A DNA stretch of 39,130 nucleotides from an uncultured Clostridia bacterium. Lineage in GTDB: Bacteria > Bacillota > Clostridia > Christensenellales > Pumilibacteraceae. The number at the start of each line of letters is the position of its first letter. Positions within the stretch are counted from its first letter, which is position 1. This document shows, piece by piece, positions 12,201 to 17,147 of this stretch. A program made the position numbers and the translations under genes. Below the pieces are notes generated by a model. It worked only from the letters and a program-made list of their open reading frames with translations, ran no database searches and was not told the DNA's origin. Location of the stretch: NCBI GenBank assembly GCA_948440265.1, contig CAOJOK010000015.1:1-39130 (forward strand), given 5' to 3'.

Positions 12201-13123
12201 GATTCAGTTTCGAAATAGTACAGAGCGAGAACGAGCTTTTGTCAATGAGCATAAACGGCTGGACGTACGGAGAAGCGGCAAACGCTCCGAGCGCAACGGC
12301 GAAGTTCGGCGACCCGAAAGATTACATTTTCACATACTATGACAGCGACGGCAAAGCGCTGACGGGCGTGCCGACGGCGGCAGGCGATTACGGCGTGAGA
12401 ATAACCGTTCCCGAAACGAGAAACTATAAACAGCTTGTGGGCAAAGAATATAAGTTCACGATTGCAAAGGCGGTCAGAAATACGCCGACGCTCGGCATAA
12501 TATCGGACGGCGCTGGCAAGAACGACACTTACACGGGCGAAGGTCTGCAGGCGCAGATAATCGGTTTCGACTCCACGTTTATGGAAGTGACGTACGACGG
12601 CATAACCGATTTGAAGGGCGGAGAACTGTGGGTGCACGCGCTTAACGCGGGAGAATACCGCATAACGCTGTCGCTCAAAGATTCCGACAATTACCGTTGG
12701 TCGGACGGACAGGACGGAAAAACTGTTATAGTCTGGACTGTCGCGAAGAAGAAGATAGCCGCGCCGACGGCGGATACCAAAGTGTACGTCGTGAACGGAA
12801 GCACTCTCGTCTACACGCCGAACGGCTTTGACGCAAGCGTTATGGGCATAGAGGGCAATACGACGGGCTACGGCGGCAATCATCAGGTAACGGTCTATCT
12901 GCTCGACCCCGACAATTACGAATGGGAAGACGGCGGAACGTCCAGCTTCGTATTCGTGTGGCAGGTCGTCGGCGGAGAAACTGTGTTCGCGATAGTGACG
13001 TCCGTGCTCGGCGGATTGGGACTTGCGGCAGGCGTGTGCGCTCTCGTGCAGTTTATCGGACACAAGCGCAGACTGAAAGCGATGAACGAAGCGGCGCAAA
13101 CCGCAGACGGAGGTGACAAATGA
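257..13123 (+). CDS. Giant MBG/Ig-like repeat surface protein, membrane anchored
   Basis: A 4288-residue protein that would be exported and tethered to the membrane; no enzyme domain is visible. Residues 1-40 are a signal peptide (basic start, long hydrophobic core, then SSPSGN). Nearly all the rest is a long series of divergent beta-rich repeats of roughly 70-110 residues. They carry recurring motifs such as VYGDSKPQF, MTYGEAGG, AGTYTVTV, TYDGKART and NYxWxxG, typical of MBG-type and bacterial Ig-like modules found in adhesin-like proteins. The C-terminus has one hydrophobic helix (about 4242-4268) followed by HKRRLK and a short cytoplasmic tail. There is no LPXTG sorting signal, so anchoring is by the helix. 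GGAG at 245-248 supports the ATG at 257. The stop codon overlaps the next gene's start. The frame is intact over 12.9 kb. The role is inferred as adhesion or a surface stalk; the binding partner is unknown. Confidence 0.9.
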   Translation: MRGLDGIFTKRGLLKLACAVLVCLSVLFGAVISVCFASSPSGNISKVPAASSEARPTREYTALELDIPTDFTVYAALTTVDDFKRSVTVTGTYTSEQGQAKQVLEADEYIVTVDGKVVTGKFFEEPLTEESTAAEGEESPEKVIMVEVSCITAEARDTVTVKNTSDIPAYSQITVDAVKEIEDDHTVSTLKDLLVVKGKTSDGEAVISNKELYTVEINGSLIAGKKASITVTYLYGQTESGGLPFVTITPTVKEATIERISVKPSKKLRFEDGIYKVEIGGALYCAFVAGMTRDEVLSRLDVTLHYQHSEKSVFDESGNIMEGMSCSVTNSSFTENPQTGRSEVVYVTVIDNNKQISYSGSISLSFEALQVFSIDATYKYTGRTYKSSTSLSVSDFIVIPTYNNGDRRENEPLSETLYTVDVALTPTADDVEKALTELAAGAEKAYYDKNVRVEYTKDIFCEVLFEHVEYEMPNTILYIEGDLVRQTIFQSFKYDGLNVYMRYADGMRKSAPLNQLQKYCSVELQDENHVKIDSVLITRDVRFAKVTFAYPDKDAYTETFPVAVDKASYDWPNLGSFEIDFSADCVKDISNIDASIVNAKNAANIKVTVAEKGVIGEVGATYTAKTATADGKVTPISSGSIGATFDADAGRVKFLRGGEFTVRIELTDGESGDYWWAVGTSSANLSRTDYVLTYTITVNKGELDVRLTYKGKETTAETMEYGDFEKAVKNGEIGISLRTVGSGVKVEDDIEFTLWYYGFDGHTYANPTTAPAKFGVGSYRVIAVTEDTPAYVSSKTFSGFSLHLNVVPKAVSANSVFGRKTYSRTRYSAEDFIDLSGCGFFETDFVNGKPPVSITPITPAESDGKYVHARADGYTVKLTITDSNYKWKDSSDELNTNATFYIDKAPQSVSINMPSAFNSFEYETKAADLTRPTASHTAGSLYPYASIGEAEYYAAGADGKKTGDALDINDWWDVGNYVVEFKTSINAAQGDEVGDYDCEPVTASFSVYRKTLGAMAVKFDETNPVYSGADHSFTLENYRSDVMEYTVVGKTFDEAAIDSGITFSTSKNEVKVVDAGTYTVTVSFQTGKEKNYVWQNTEDTSVALTYELQRREIALHWNKDKFDFAENMAPAYPVCDATNNVDGGNLVLETTVYGGISLTTVMDKSELTKAGKYRIKVTAVTGSRSHNYVLPDVDYLDFIIGHATIDIPTLVASAADKVTVESADRLKATYRGNAYEFLKYVTDSDKYYDKNVVIVRVYLGGAEAQKGVFGAGEYTITVEPSENYVWSGVAESDGKKTKTYYFDIDEAEIGISWSNTSFEYDGDTSGKLPTASANNLFACDIGKVGIDVEIVASGSLTDGKAVNAGSYVAQAVKLFGDAKDNYKLPSLTQRGFDILKQALSLPNASENITTTFDETDKTVQSSDTEYWQSLAAIGVSSDVSMIDFLNVAATAGTFSAATGEFTYVNAGIYTVTVTLNDSSNYCFKNADDYESYKDENTFTLTMTVERKQLKAPVLVVKEGSEKPTMLLWNGNIQSPDYACELDESIYEVLYGEVIVNGSSVEYPAGNTTCASADRGQYYIRFKLKSGEINPFNYVFEKPANADDNDGIILTRHATTTYDSDGVSIYLHYAITNTVLKVQFAFDSYTFGDNLTPLLSDEFMTVRDVESDSGDAAALTSENDADRLEMTVTFAGSDGTKGGFTYTSAGKKIVDSDDADMLENHLPWQAGEYAVTIAVNFTGDSNYERQEYSATLKVEPKEISVDWSATEGVTGSGTEFEVTYDFKPHTLEASINNAPERNGADSADGLTLEVKLADNTLPTHVKGDEEAYTLYVVGIEGTGKHNFKLGNDTQTYSSSANLTIKRRTVAVNGSPVSEYIYGDSLPITQWTSDDEQFETAAAAYIGTRIETASGSEITDRFTPAGTNCFVVPYKKENSDEFFNDFNVGLNKSAAFAVQKRDITLTVNSGISSTYGSDPIDLNAPENAAKVYSVGGKGLADGHSAANVFTLSCAVDKTSDADEYEITHTVNDDNYNITYVNANKYVVSQAEVKVNVTLEIKYGEDSPENVDGKLWLGELSDLTTNSAYSFVGFKNGDETAFRDGTLSGFGGSFTYTTEYNEGDSVKDYRIVFDGSNLTSKNYTFADGEGGKLTVSRLALTVKVKNTSALYGAKADTLKVEYDVELPTSTYDASKKAVAPDAYGAIFSLTTEAFTPNNANTATNKVGKYPIHCDFVGAMGDNYSKTLTDSDGKENPQFEITPATLSNVAAVNDREISYNEEWQNVIVPTRGGVEVSSYATAVDKCEVKTYFHIVSDGDAPLEDFDFINNGTQEMPTVRDAGEYKVYWLITAENHFGIRGSVTVTVKQSSNTFEFDGGFMFANKRDKDVSDGFAATGTLKQKDGGYAWVYGVYEGSHVDGYNADGGQSAAMPETKFKLNAGEIQVEIYYYKTASVGDSGAVLLGTGTDITALIKSIFDAEDKNFGAGYYRVRFFSKGNKNFTDAETNRIFSVAKKPLKVTPDDKTIVYGDSKPQFTYEYSGFVNNGFKLEDISDARLSAQPQFDAASYSAGDNAGGDYNIEIVNENACTSDNYELEYDHSKLIVNKRVVTVTIGNNNTKFDFSGVTEADEQAARKLVYTTGEGDLFGDEDPIILKTAALDKCDESDKTNNAGTYPIYAVWNKKTGEKDHENNYIIRFKDCEGSFAGEALQQPDEYAAEFKTNNAGVFTIERVTLTITYDFDNPTYDGKARTATPVVSDGNEKIKFKTVYYQYDEHGTATEMTTALPVNVGSYAFEFIYDSEHKNYISSVTRQNFKIEKTPVDVTVKDTEIVYGTPLSDVLPSGNDANVEYSVWYKGEYLSAEESANRIAEEKARGADYFDVSKISYSSENYTVNSNVSEMNYRVTASGIDARNYALRYVNTDVLKVIKRDVTVTVKGIESAANDFAKGYYGDDHQANLTDMLNAHPEAFLVPDDTQWNGASKDGLSALNIGLGVNAKNYGEYDITYGITENSVANYNVTFDSSSAPKYSVEKKKINGYVYGKNSVGEYVDNFSVVYGENAEFKVHFDENDFEYNEYFELLLRTGAARGEAVASTAYTPWTSGAGSYTVTFENSLSTLEFDNYEINYILKNFEVTARKVTASAESKQYAPVLNNYNGGAAGQTREADVVFANAQSGLADIAYIPVLGTDFTLTYYDLTENRQITGAPTQAGDYRVTVSLKNKNFVFDGSNVIEYTVTKREVTMGWSPSSLTEFGDGVTARVKDFVKDIMNIDDNGFYRQYNLTSPRPPVEPITEEYFTADNNGLTLKVYATGEYHLSVTLNRAAQRNYVFKNGEKETITVHLLLRVTADSVTLQVDIKGWVYGEYDVNVNYPAVTLNGGPGDSSDMIQFFYARVTASIPSDFDVENCFDDSHGELAKLGLNSGSFGSRRPTDAGTYVVQAYYPATGQSSFKVFEIERAGVDAPTLDVISGQNDAYTGENLYLTVEFDNDAILLDSRLSYVTIAVGARLTAVDAGSYEIVFALRSENYKWNDTAALGDALQANGSVKRVWTVNKGTVAITFDKAEYTTTYGVTNFKPTATATLGAGLQFLYKTVVENDTRDEDEGWLSYVEGAGRYRIMAIATETKNYDEATKYAYVTVEKAVLTVTANGSMTYGEAGGIKLDYKFTESDFVNNDTINNSKPIVTGSGVVYLVEVNGVYKELKDVDLSALAARNYNIKLKEVGGEAVGLGSDNYIVVPKSGTLSVAKKFVTVRIGNAESVYGDTIGSISAPMTVMGANIDADELDITSLYLEGVESLVKLAANSYAISARGYGNPNYEVTFVSGVYTVRPRQVEIGAMSSDGGEVGNIVNASVQTLLDVTDMHNKVPTTDSEVWSALTYTYTGTTDGTRPNAAGSYYVTVGLKNSNFTLIGQTSYAFVILRRGIDANEIRIENAVYTSGAITPVIDYGKYASSDFTVELFGERINVGTYIVELKLSDFTNTRWLNSDSRAMRFSFEIVQSENELLSMSINGWTYGEAANAPSATAKFGDPKDYIFTYYDSDGKALTGVPTAAGDYGVRITVPETRNYKQLVGKEYKFTIAKAVRNTPTLGIISDGAGKNDTYTGEGLQAQIIGFDSTFMEVTYDGITDLKGGELWVHALNAGEYRITLSLKDSDNYRWSDGQDGKTVIVWTVAKKKIAAPTADTKVYVVNGSTLVYTPNGFDASVMGIEGNTTGYGGNHQVTVYLLDPDNYEWEDGGTSSFVFVWQVVGGETVFAIVTSVLGGLGLAAGVCALVQFIGHKRRLKAMNEAAQTADGGDK

Positions 13124-14205
13124 TGAGAACACTGATAAACACACTCATATTCTCGCCTGCACAAATGGCGATATGTATAATCGTGGGAATAGTGTTCGCC
13201 GCGCTCGTAGGCTTGAACATATATCTGCTCATAATATACCGCGTAAAGCAGGAACGCAAGATGTATGACGAACAGTTGCAGCAAAGGCGCAATGCTCTGC
13301 TCGATAAGCTGGAATATCTCAAATCGGGCGGAGAGCCGGAAAAGAGAAGCTGGCTGAATTTCACTGTCGACGACGAAGAAGACGAAAGGGAAGAAGAAAG
13401 CGAGGACGGAAAGAAGTATGTGACCGTGCGTATGGCGGTGGGAGATAAGCCCGTCAACGCGGAGATTATAGCCGTGGACGATATGTCGCCGCGCGTGCGC
13501 CGCAAACTCGGATTTCGCGCAAAACGCCACAACGGCAAAAAATATTATGCCAGATATTCTCTCGGCTTCGACGCCAAACTCCGCTATTCCGACGACGAAA
13601 CGAAAGCCCGTTATGTCGCGATTATGGACGAAATACACAAGTACGGCGGCATAAACATAGTCAGGCAGTTTGCCAATATCAGAATATGCTCGGGTAAAGA
13701 TACGCTGGCAATGCTGCTGTTCGGCGGCAAAAGAATATGCGTGGCTTTTGCTCTCGACCCCGCGCAATACGAAAAGACGAAGTATCGCGGAGAAGATAAG
13801 TCGGAAAAGAAAATGTTCGCCAAGACCCCTATGCTTGTCAGAGTGGGCAGCGACGAAAAAACGGAAATCGTCAAATATCTGATAAACACCGTGGCAAAGC
13901 AGCATTCTCTGCCGCTTGCAAAGCCGAGAAAAATCAAGTACGATTTGACCGAGCGCTCGCAGGAAGAAATGATTGCCAAAGGCTCTGTTCGCGTCATAAT
14001 TTTAGACGAAGCGCACGACATAGTACAAAAAAAGACACCGCGGGAGCAGGCGGCGGAAGAAGTCAAAACCGACGTGATGGCGCATACGGAAGCGGTGGAA
14101 GATAAAACCGACGTGACCGTTCCGACAGTCGTCACTGCGTCCGTTCCGCAGGAAAAGGACGAAACGCCCGATACGGCACTGGAAGTCGCCGCGGCAAAGC
14201 AATAA
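13120..14205 (+). CDS. Membrane protein with cytoplasmic module, coupled to the giant surface protein
   Basis: 361 residues. The ATG overlaps the stop of the giant gene (ATGA), so translation is probably coupled. Residues 15-42 form one transmembrane helix followed by positive residues (VKQERK), which puts the rest in the cytoplasm. A short coiled-coil-like stretch (about 43-68) and an acidic patch (about 85-105) follow. Residues about 140-290 form a Lys/Arg-rich globular module with landmarks YSLGFDAKLRYSDDETK, FALDPAQYEKTKY and KTPMLVRV. From memory, modules of this pattern occur, often duplicated, in uncharacterised Clostridia proteins; I know no function for them. The tail (about 310-361) is low-complexity Thr/Val/Glu. 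The pairing suggests the protein works at the membrane with the giant protein, for example in its placement or signalling. That is inference. Confidence 0.85.
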   Translation: MMRTLINTLIFSPAQMAICIIVGIVFAALVGLNIYLLIIYRVKQERKMYDEQLQQRRNALLDKLEYLKSGGEPEKRSWLNFTVDDEEDEREEESEDGKKYVTVRMAVGDKPVNAEIIAVDDMSPRVRRKLGFRAKRHNGKKYYARYSLGFDAKLRYSDDETKARYVAIMDEIHKYGGINIVRQFANIRICSGKDTLAMLLFGGKRICVAFALDPAQYEKTKYRGEDKSEKKMFAKTPMLVRVGSDEKTEIVKYLINTVAKQHSLPLAKPRKIKYDLTERSQEEMIAKGSVRVIILDEAHDIVQKKTPREQAAEEVKTDVMAHTEAVEDKTDVTVPTVVTASVPQEKDETPDTALEVAAAKQ

Positions 14206-14236
14206 AGACGGCGAACGAGTAATTTCATAGATATTA

Positions 14237-14273
14237 AAAAGGACGATGATTTTTAAAGAATCCTCGTCCTTTT
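14237..14273. terminator. Bidirectional rho-independent terminator
   Basis: AAAAGGACGA (237-246) pairs with TCGTCCTTTT (264-273), with A and T runs on the two flanks. It can therefore end the giant-protein operon on the plus strand and the TetR operon on the minus strand. Confidence 0.8.
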
Positions 14274-14301
14274 TGTTCGGCATATTGCAACTTGACTATA
14301 A

Positions 14302-14886
14302 TTAAATTTTATATTTCAGCGTATATTTAATCAGAAATTCCGCAATGAAATCGATTTCGTCTTTGCATCCGCCTTTTACCCATTGAATGATAACCGAGTG
14401 CATACCGCTTATATAGAATGACATTATATAACGGCGTTCTTTTTCAGGGACGCCGAAGCGGCTTAAAATGGGGTTAAAAATGGCTTTATAAACGGCGTCG
14501 TATTGAGTGCTTATAGAAAACACGGTCGGTTTTACAATAGCTGTCAAAAAAATTTTTTTATTCTCTTTTATAAATTCAAGGTACGGTTTTATATATTTCG
14601 GCGTTATTAAATACAAGTCTTCGAGAGGGCAAGTTGATAAATTGCTATTATCAATCGGCATCTTATCGTATTTTTCTTTAAACCGAGAAAAGAGATATGT
14701 CAAACTTTCCTGCAGTAAATCGTTCATATTCTCATAGTGAAGGTAGAAGGTGGAACGGTTTACGCCTGCTTTGACGCATATCTCTTTTACGGTAATGTAA
14801 TCGAAGTCTTTCTTTTCGAGTAACTGTAATAACGCCTCGTCCATAAGACAGGCAGTATTATAATATTTGCTTTCCGATTTATTCAT
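14302..14886 (-). CDS. TetR/AcrR family transcriptional regulator
   Basis: 194 residues, the usual TetR length. Residues about 10-55 form the helix-turn-helix domain with the family pattern ITVKEICVKAGVNRSTFYLHYENMN. The helical C-terminal ligand/dimer region resembles the regulator class in which a TetR_C-like domain follows an unusually well conserved N-terminus. It probably represses its own two-gene operon, as it lies 27 bp downstream of the membrane protein at 14914-15270 and is read with it. The ribosome binding site is a weak GGCGG about 5 bases before the ATG. The ligand is not evident. Both genes are visibly more AT-rich than the neighbouring giant operon. Confidence 0.88.
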   Translation of the reverse strand: MNKSESKYYNTACLMDEALLQLLEKKDFDYITVKEICVKAGVNRSTFYLHYENMNDLLQESLTYLFSRFKEKYDKMPIDNSNLSTCPLEDLYLITPKYIKPYLEFIKENKKIFLTAIVKPTVFSISTQYDAVYKAIFNPILSRFGVPEKERRYIMSFYISGMHSVIIQWVKGGCKDEIDFIAEFLIKYTLKYKI

Positions 14887-14913
14887 AATACCGCCTTTCT
14901 GACAAATGTATTT

Positions 14914-15270
14914 TCATTCTGCTTCGCTTATATCTTTTGCAAGCGTAATAATATCGCCTGCATATTTTTGCTTACGGTTTGCAAGAAACTTTTTGTAAAT
15001 AATGTAATTTACGCTCATAACCGCAATGCCGAAGATGCCTACAGCACTGCCGACAATCATCATTACCGCTCCGCCCGAGCCGATTGTTCCCAAAGCAAGG
15101 CACATTCCGACCCCTAAAATGAGAGATGATATTATGCCCAAGGTGTAAGCAAGTATGAGCGGGGGTAGTTTGACTTTCTGGTCAAGCTTTTTCAGTTGAA
15201 TTACCTTTGAATTGTTTTTTGCCGAATATTCGTTTGCAATATTCTCTGCGAAAATTTTGTCTGTGTTCAT
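14914..15270 (-). CDS. Small membrane protein paired with a TetR regulator
   Basis: 118 residues. A soluble N-terminal segment (1-35) rich in Lys/Asn is followed by two hydrophobic hairpin helices (about 37-60 and 65-92, Gly/Ala/Met-rich) and a basic cytoplasmic tail with KKFLANRKQKY. The start is supported by an AGGAGG-type site a few bases upstream. From memory, short proteins of this shape next to TetR genes in clostridia are sometimes labelled dihydropteridine reductase in databases. Nothing in this sequence supports an enzyme, and I would leave the function open. It is the first gene of the TetR operon and so the likely target of that repressor. Confidence 0.75.
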   Translation of the reverse strand: MNTDKIFAENIANEYSAKNNSKVIQLKKLDQKVKLPPLILAYTLGIISSLILGVGMCLALGTIGSGGAVMMIVGSAVGIFGIAVMSVNYIIYKKFLANRKQKYAGDIITLAKDISEAE

Positions 15271-15302
15271 TTTTTTATCCTCCTGTTTTGAACTACAAGA
15301 TT

Positions 15303-15331
15303 ATTATAGTGCGAAAAAGACAAAAACTGAA
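15303..15331 (-). promoter_or_regulatory. Probable promoter of the membrane protein-TetR operon
   Basis: On the minus strand a perfect TATAAT -10 (308 to 303) lies 32 bp before the start codon. Seventeen bp upstream there is only a weak -35 (TTCAGT, 331 to 326). A weak -35 fits a regulated promoter, but I see no clear palindromic TetR operator. Confidence 0.5.
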
Positions 15332-15360
15332 CAACACACAATTATGAAAATGTCGATTTG

Positions 15361-15392
15361 AAAAAAACTGACGTTTCCTTGTTCGTCGGTTT
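15361..15392 (-). terminator. Terminator of the TtcA-family gene
   Basis: On the minus strand AAACCGACG (392 to 384) pairs with CGTCAGTTT (373 to 365), including one G-U pair, and a run of T follows. The stem begins inside the stop codon of the ttcA-like gene, so termination is immediate. Confidence 0.8.
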
Positions 15393-16101
15393 ATTTTTTC
15401 CAAAGATTATTTCTTTCGGGGTGGAAAAGCGCGGTCAAGATACTGTCCTTTGCGCGCGGTATGTCGCCGCCGAGCTTTTTTATGAGCTCTTTCATATACT
15501 CGCGCTTGGTTATGTGGTTCGCAGGACAGGGGTTGTGAACAACGGGGAAGTCCTTGCTTACCGAAATAATATCCTTTTCTTCGGTGTAGACAAGCGGACG
15601 AATAAGAGTGACGTCGGAGCGGCTCATATAGCTTACGGGCGAGAATGTGGACAGCCGCCCTTCGTATAAAAGCGACATTAAAAAAGTTTCCGCAACGTCG
15701 TCGGCGTGGTGTCCGAGCGCGAGCTTGCCTCCGCCGTTTTTGATAATCGCGCTGTTAAGCGCGCCGCGCCGCATCTTACTGCACAGCGAGCAGGGGCTTT
15801 TTTCCTTGCGTATATCGAATATGATTTCGGCAATGTCCGTCTTTACTATTTCATAGTCGATTTCTCTTTCCTTGCAAAACTTCGACAGCGGAGAATAGTC
15901 GGCGTTAAGTCCCATATCTATTGTCACGGCTTTAAGAGTGAACGGGTGCGGAGAAAAGCGGCGAAATTCCGAAAGCGCGGCGAGCAAAACGACGGAGTCC
16001 TTTCCGCCGGACAGCCCGACCGTCACCGTGTCGCCGTCCGATATCATATCGAAGTGTTCGATTGCTCTGCGCATAGAACTTAAAATTTTCTGTATCGACA
16101 T
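15391..16101 (-). CDS. ttcA: TtcA-family tRNA 2-thiocytidine synthetase
   Basis: 236 residues. TtcA uses ATP to adenylate cytidine 32 of certain tRNAs and swaps oxygen for sulfur in the cytoplasm, with an Fe-S cluster. Visible signatures are the PP-loop SGGKDS (31-36) for ATP, a CSLC motif (C104, C107) and a third cysteine in NPCPAN (C192). Together these match the three-Cys cluster arrangement of TtcA. LGHHADDVAET (about 129-139) is the second conserved ATP-pyrophosphatase motif. An in-frame ATG exists further upstream (16164). I chose 16101 because the protein then begins at the conserved region and a GGGAG lies about 12 bases before it. The gene is a single transcription unit, divergent from rpmH. 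TilS is the main alternative, but the cysteines and the length favour TtcA. Confidence 0.88.
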   Translation of the reverse strand: MSIQKILSSMRRAIEHFDMISDGDTVTVGLSGGKDSVVLLAALSEFRRFSPHPFTLKAVTIDMGLNADYSPLSKFCKEREIDYEIVKTDIAEIIFDIRKEKSPCSLCSKMRRGALNSAIIKNGGGKLALGHHADDVAETFLMSLLYEGRLSTFSPVSYMSRSDVTLIRPLVYTEEKDIISVSKDFPVVHNPCPANHITKREYMKELIKKLGGDIPRAKDSILTALFHPERNNLWKK

Positions 16102-16211
16102 TCTTTTGAAGTTCTCCCGTTTTTTCGTCTTTTTCAGTATAGCGCAAAGCAGGGAAAAACGCAAGCAAGTTACGGGATAAAAAAAGATAGCGTCAATATG
16201 GTTAAATATAG

Positions 16212-16240
16212 TTGACTAAAACTTGGAATTCCTATATAAT
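16212..16240 (+). promoter_or_regulatory. Promoter of the rpmH operon
   Basis: TTGACT at 212-217, a 17-bp spacer and a perfect TATAAT at 235-240. The leader to the rpmH ATG at 16278 is about 30 bases. It is the only strong promoter seen before the terminator at 20228. Confidence 0.85.
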
Positions 16241-16277
16241 AGGGGAGTGTAATTTATTATAAAGGATTAAAACGATT

Positions 16278-16430
16278 ATGAAAAGAACTTATCAACCCAA
16301 AAAGAGAGCCAGACTCAAAGTTCACGGTTTCCGTAAACGTATGGCAAGCAAGTCCGGACGCAATGTGCTTTCGAGAAGAAGAAGAAAGGGCAGGAAGAAC
16401 GTCGCCGTTAAGCCTCTCGGCTCTCACTGA
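16278..16430 (+). CDS. rpmH: Ribosomal protein bL34
   Basis: A 50-residue, very basic protein beginning [18 protein letters not shown] and ending in the [16 protein letters not shown]-like core with a short added tail VKPLGSH. It is a structural protein of the large ribosomal subunit. Most bL34 proteins are 44-46 residues, so this one is slightly extended at the C-terminus. The ORF is too short for many gene callers. It heads the classic Firmicutes cluster, with an AAAGGA ribosome binding site at 16261-16266. No dnaA is seen on the other side within the window. Confidence 0.97.
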   Translation: MKRTYQPKKRARLKVHGFRKRMASKSGRNVLSRRRRKGRKNVAVKPLGSH

Positions 16431-16455
16431 ATCTTTCAATAACCGAAACGGATAG

Positions 16456-16486
16456 AGAGTCATCGCGTGGCAAGCGGGGTGACTCT
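16456..16486 (+). terminator. Hairpin between rpmH and rnpA (possible attenuator)
   Basis: AGAGTCA (456-462) pairs with TGACTCT (480-486), followed by a short TTAT. It may partially terminate or process the transcript so that rpmH mRNA exceeds rnpA mRNA. The run of T is too short for a confident terminator. Confidence 0.4.
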
Positions 16487-16533
16487 TTATATACTGTCGG
16501 GGTTTAAGAAGGAAATTTGCGGAGGTCAACGGA

Positions 16534-16887
16534 GTGCTGGCAAAGAAATATCGTCTCACGAAACACGGTTCGTTCAATTATGTGTACAGGCACGGGGAGC
16601 GGCACAACCGCTATCCTATTTCGCTTGTGTACGTCAAGGGCGGCAAAGGCGTGAAAGTGGGGTTCAGCGTTCCGAACAAAGTGGGCAAAGCCGTATACCG
16701 AAACAAAGTCAAAAGAAGACTGCGCGCGGCGGCGGCAGTATATCTCGGTTCGCTCTGCCCGTCGCAGCTTGTCTTTTCGGCAACCGAACAGGCAAAAGCT
16801 TTGACCTATGCTCAAATAGAAAATGCAGTCGGGAAATTACTTTCAAAGGCGGGACTTTTGCAGTGCGAAAGCGGAAAAAGAATATAG
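16534..16887 (+). CDS. rnpA: Ribonuclease P protein component
   Basis: 117 residues. This is the protein subunit of RNase P, which helps the catalytic RNA remove 5' leaders from tRNA precursors. The protein is basic, with the N-terminal LTKHGSFNYVYRHG and the signature VGKAVYRNKVKRRLR (about 50-64), the RNR motif of the family. Translation starts at GTG, and GGAGGT at 521-526 is well spaced. The RNase P RNA itself is not in the window. It overlaps no gene, and the next gene, yidD, begins 2 bases after the stop. Confidence 0.96.
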   Translation: MLAKKYRLTKHGSFNYVYRHGERHNRYPISLVYVKGGKGVKVGFSVPNKVGKAVYRNKVKRRLRAAAAVYLGSLCPSQLVFSATEQAKALTYAQIENAVGKLLSKAGLLQCESGKRI

Positions 16888-16889
16888 TA

Positions 16890-17147
16890 GTGGAAATAGT
16901 CACGTTTCGGTGGCTGTTCAAAGGGCTGGTGCTCTTTTATAAAAAGTGTATCTCTCCGCTGCTGCCCAACGTCTGCATATACCGCCCGAGCTGTTCTTCT
17001 TATATGTTCACTGCAATAGACAGGTTCGGAGTGTTTAAGGGCATACTGCTCGGTTTGAGAAGAATAGTGCGGTGCGTCCCCTGGAACGAAGGCGGACTCG
17101 ACCCCGTTCCCGACAATGTGAAAGGAGATATGAAATGGCTTTTTTGA
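16890..17147 (+). CDS. yidD: YidD membrane protein insertion efficiency factor
   Basis: 85 residues counted from a GTG at 16890. The family signature is complete: FYKKCISPLLPNVCIYRPSC, then SSYMFTAIDRFGVFKG and RRIVRCVPWNEGGLDPVP. YidD is a small membrane-associated protein that assists YidC in inserting proteins. I chose the GTG because it starts just before the amphipathic FRWLFKGLVLFY helix. The gene then begins 2 bases after rnpA and could be translated by coupling, as its own ribosome binding site is poor. The frame stays open far upstream, but that part is the other frame of rnpA. The end overlaps the yidC start by 13 bases. Confidence 0.93.
   Translation: MEIVTFRWLFKGLVLFYKKCISPLLPNVCIYRPSCSSYMFTAIDRFGVFKGILLGLRRIVRCVPWNEGGLDPVPDNVKGDMKWLF

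Noticed and set aside
16168-16196. Promoter for the ttcA-like gene
   Set aside because: A TTGACG is present on the minus strand, but no acceptable -10 lies at 16-18 bp, so it is not listed.
16102-16211. Replication origin or DnaA boxes next to rpmH
   Set aside because: I looked for TTATNCACA-like 9-mers and a dnaA gene in the intergenic region and found none. The rpmH neighbourhood alone is not enough to call oriC.
16467-16889. Extended frame upstream of yidD
   Set aside because: It runs over rnpA in another frame; the YidD family begins at about the GTG at 16890.
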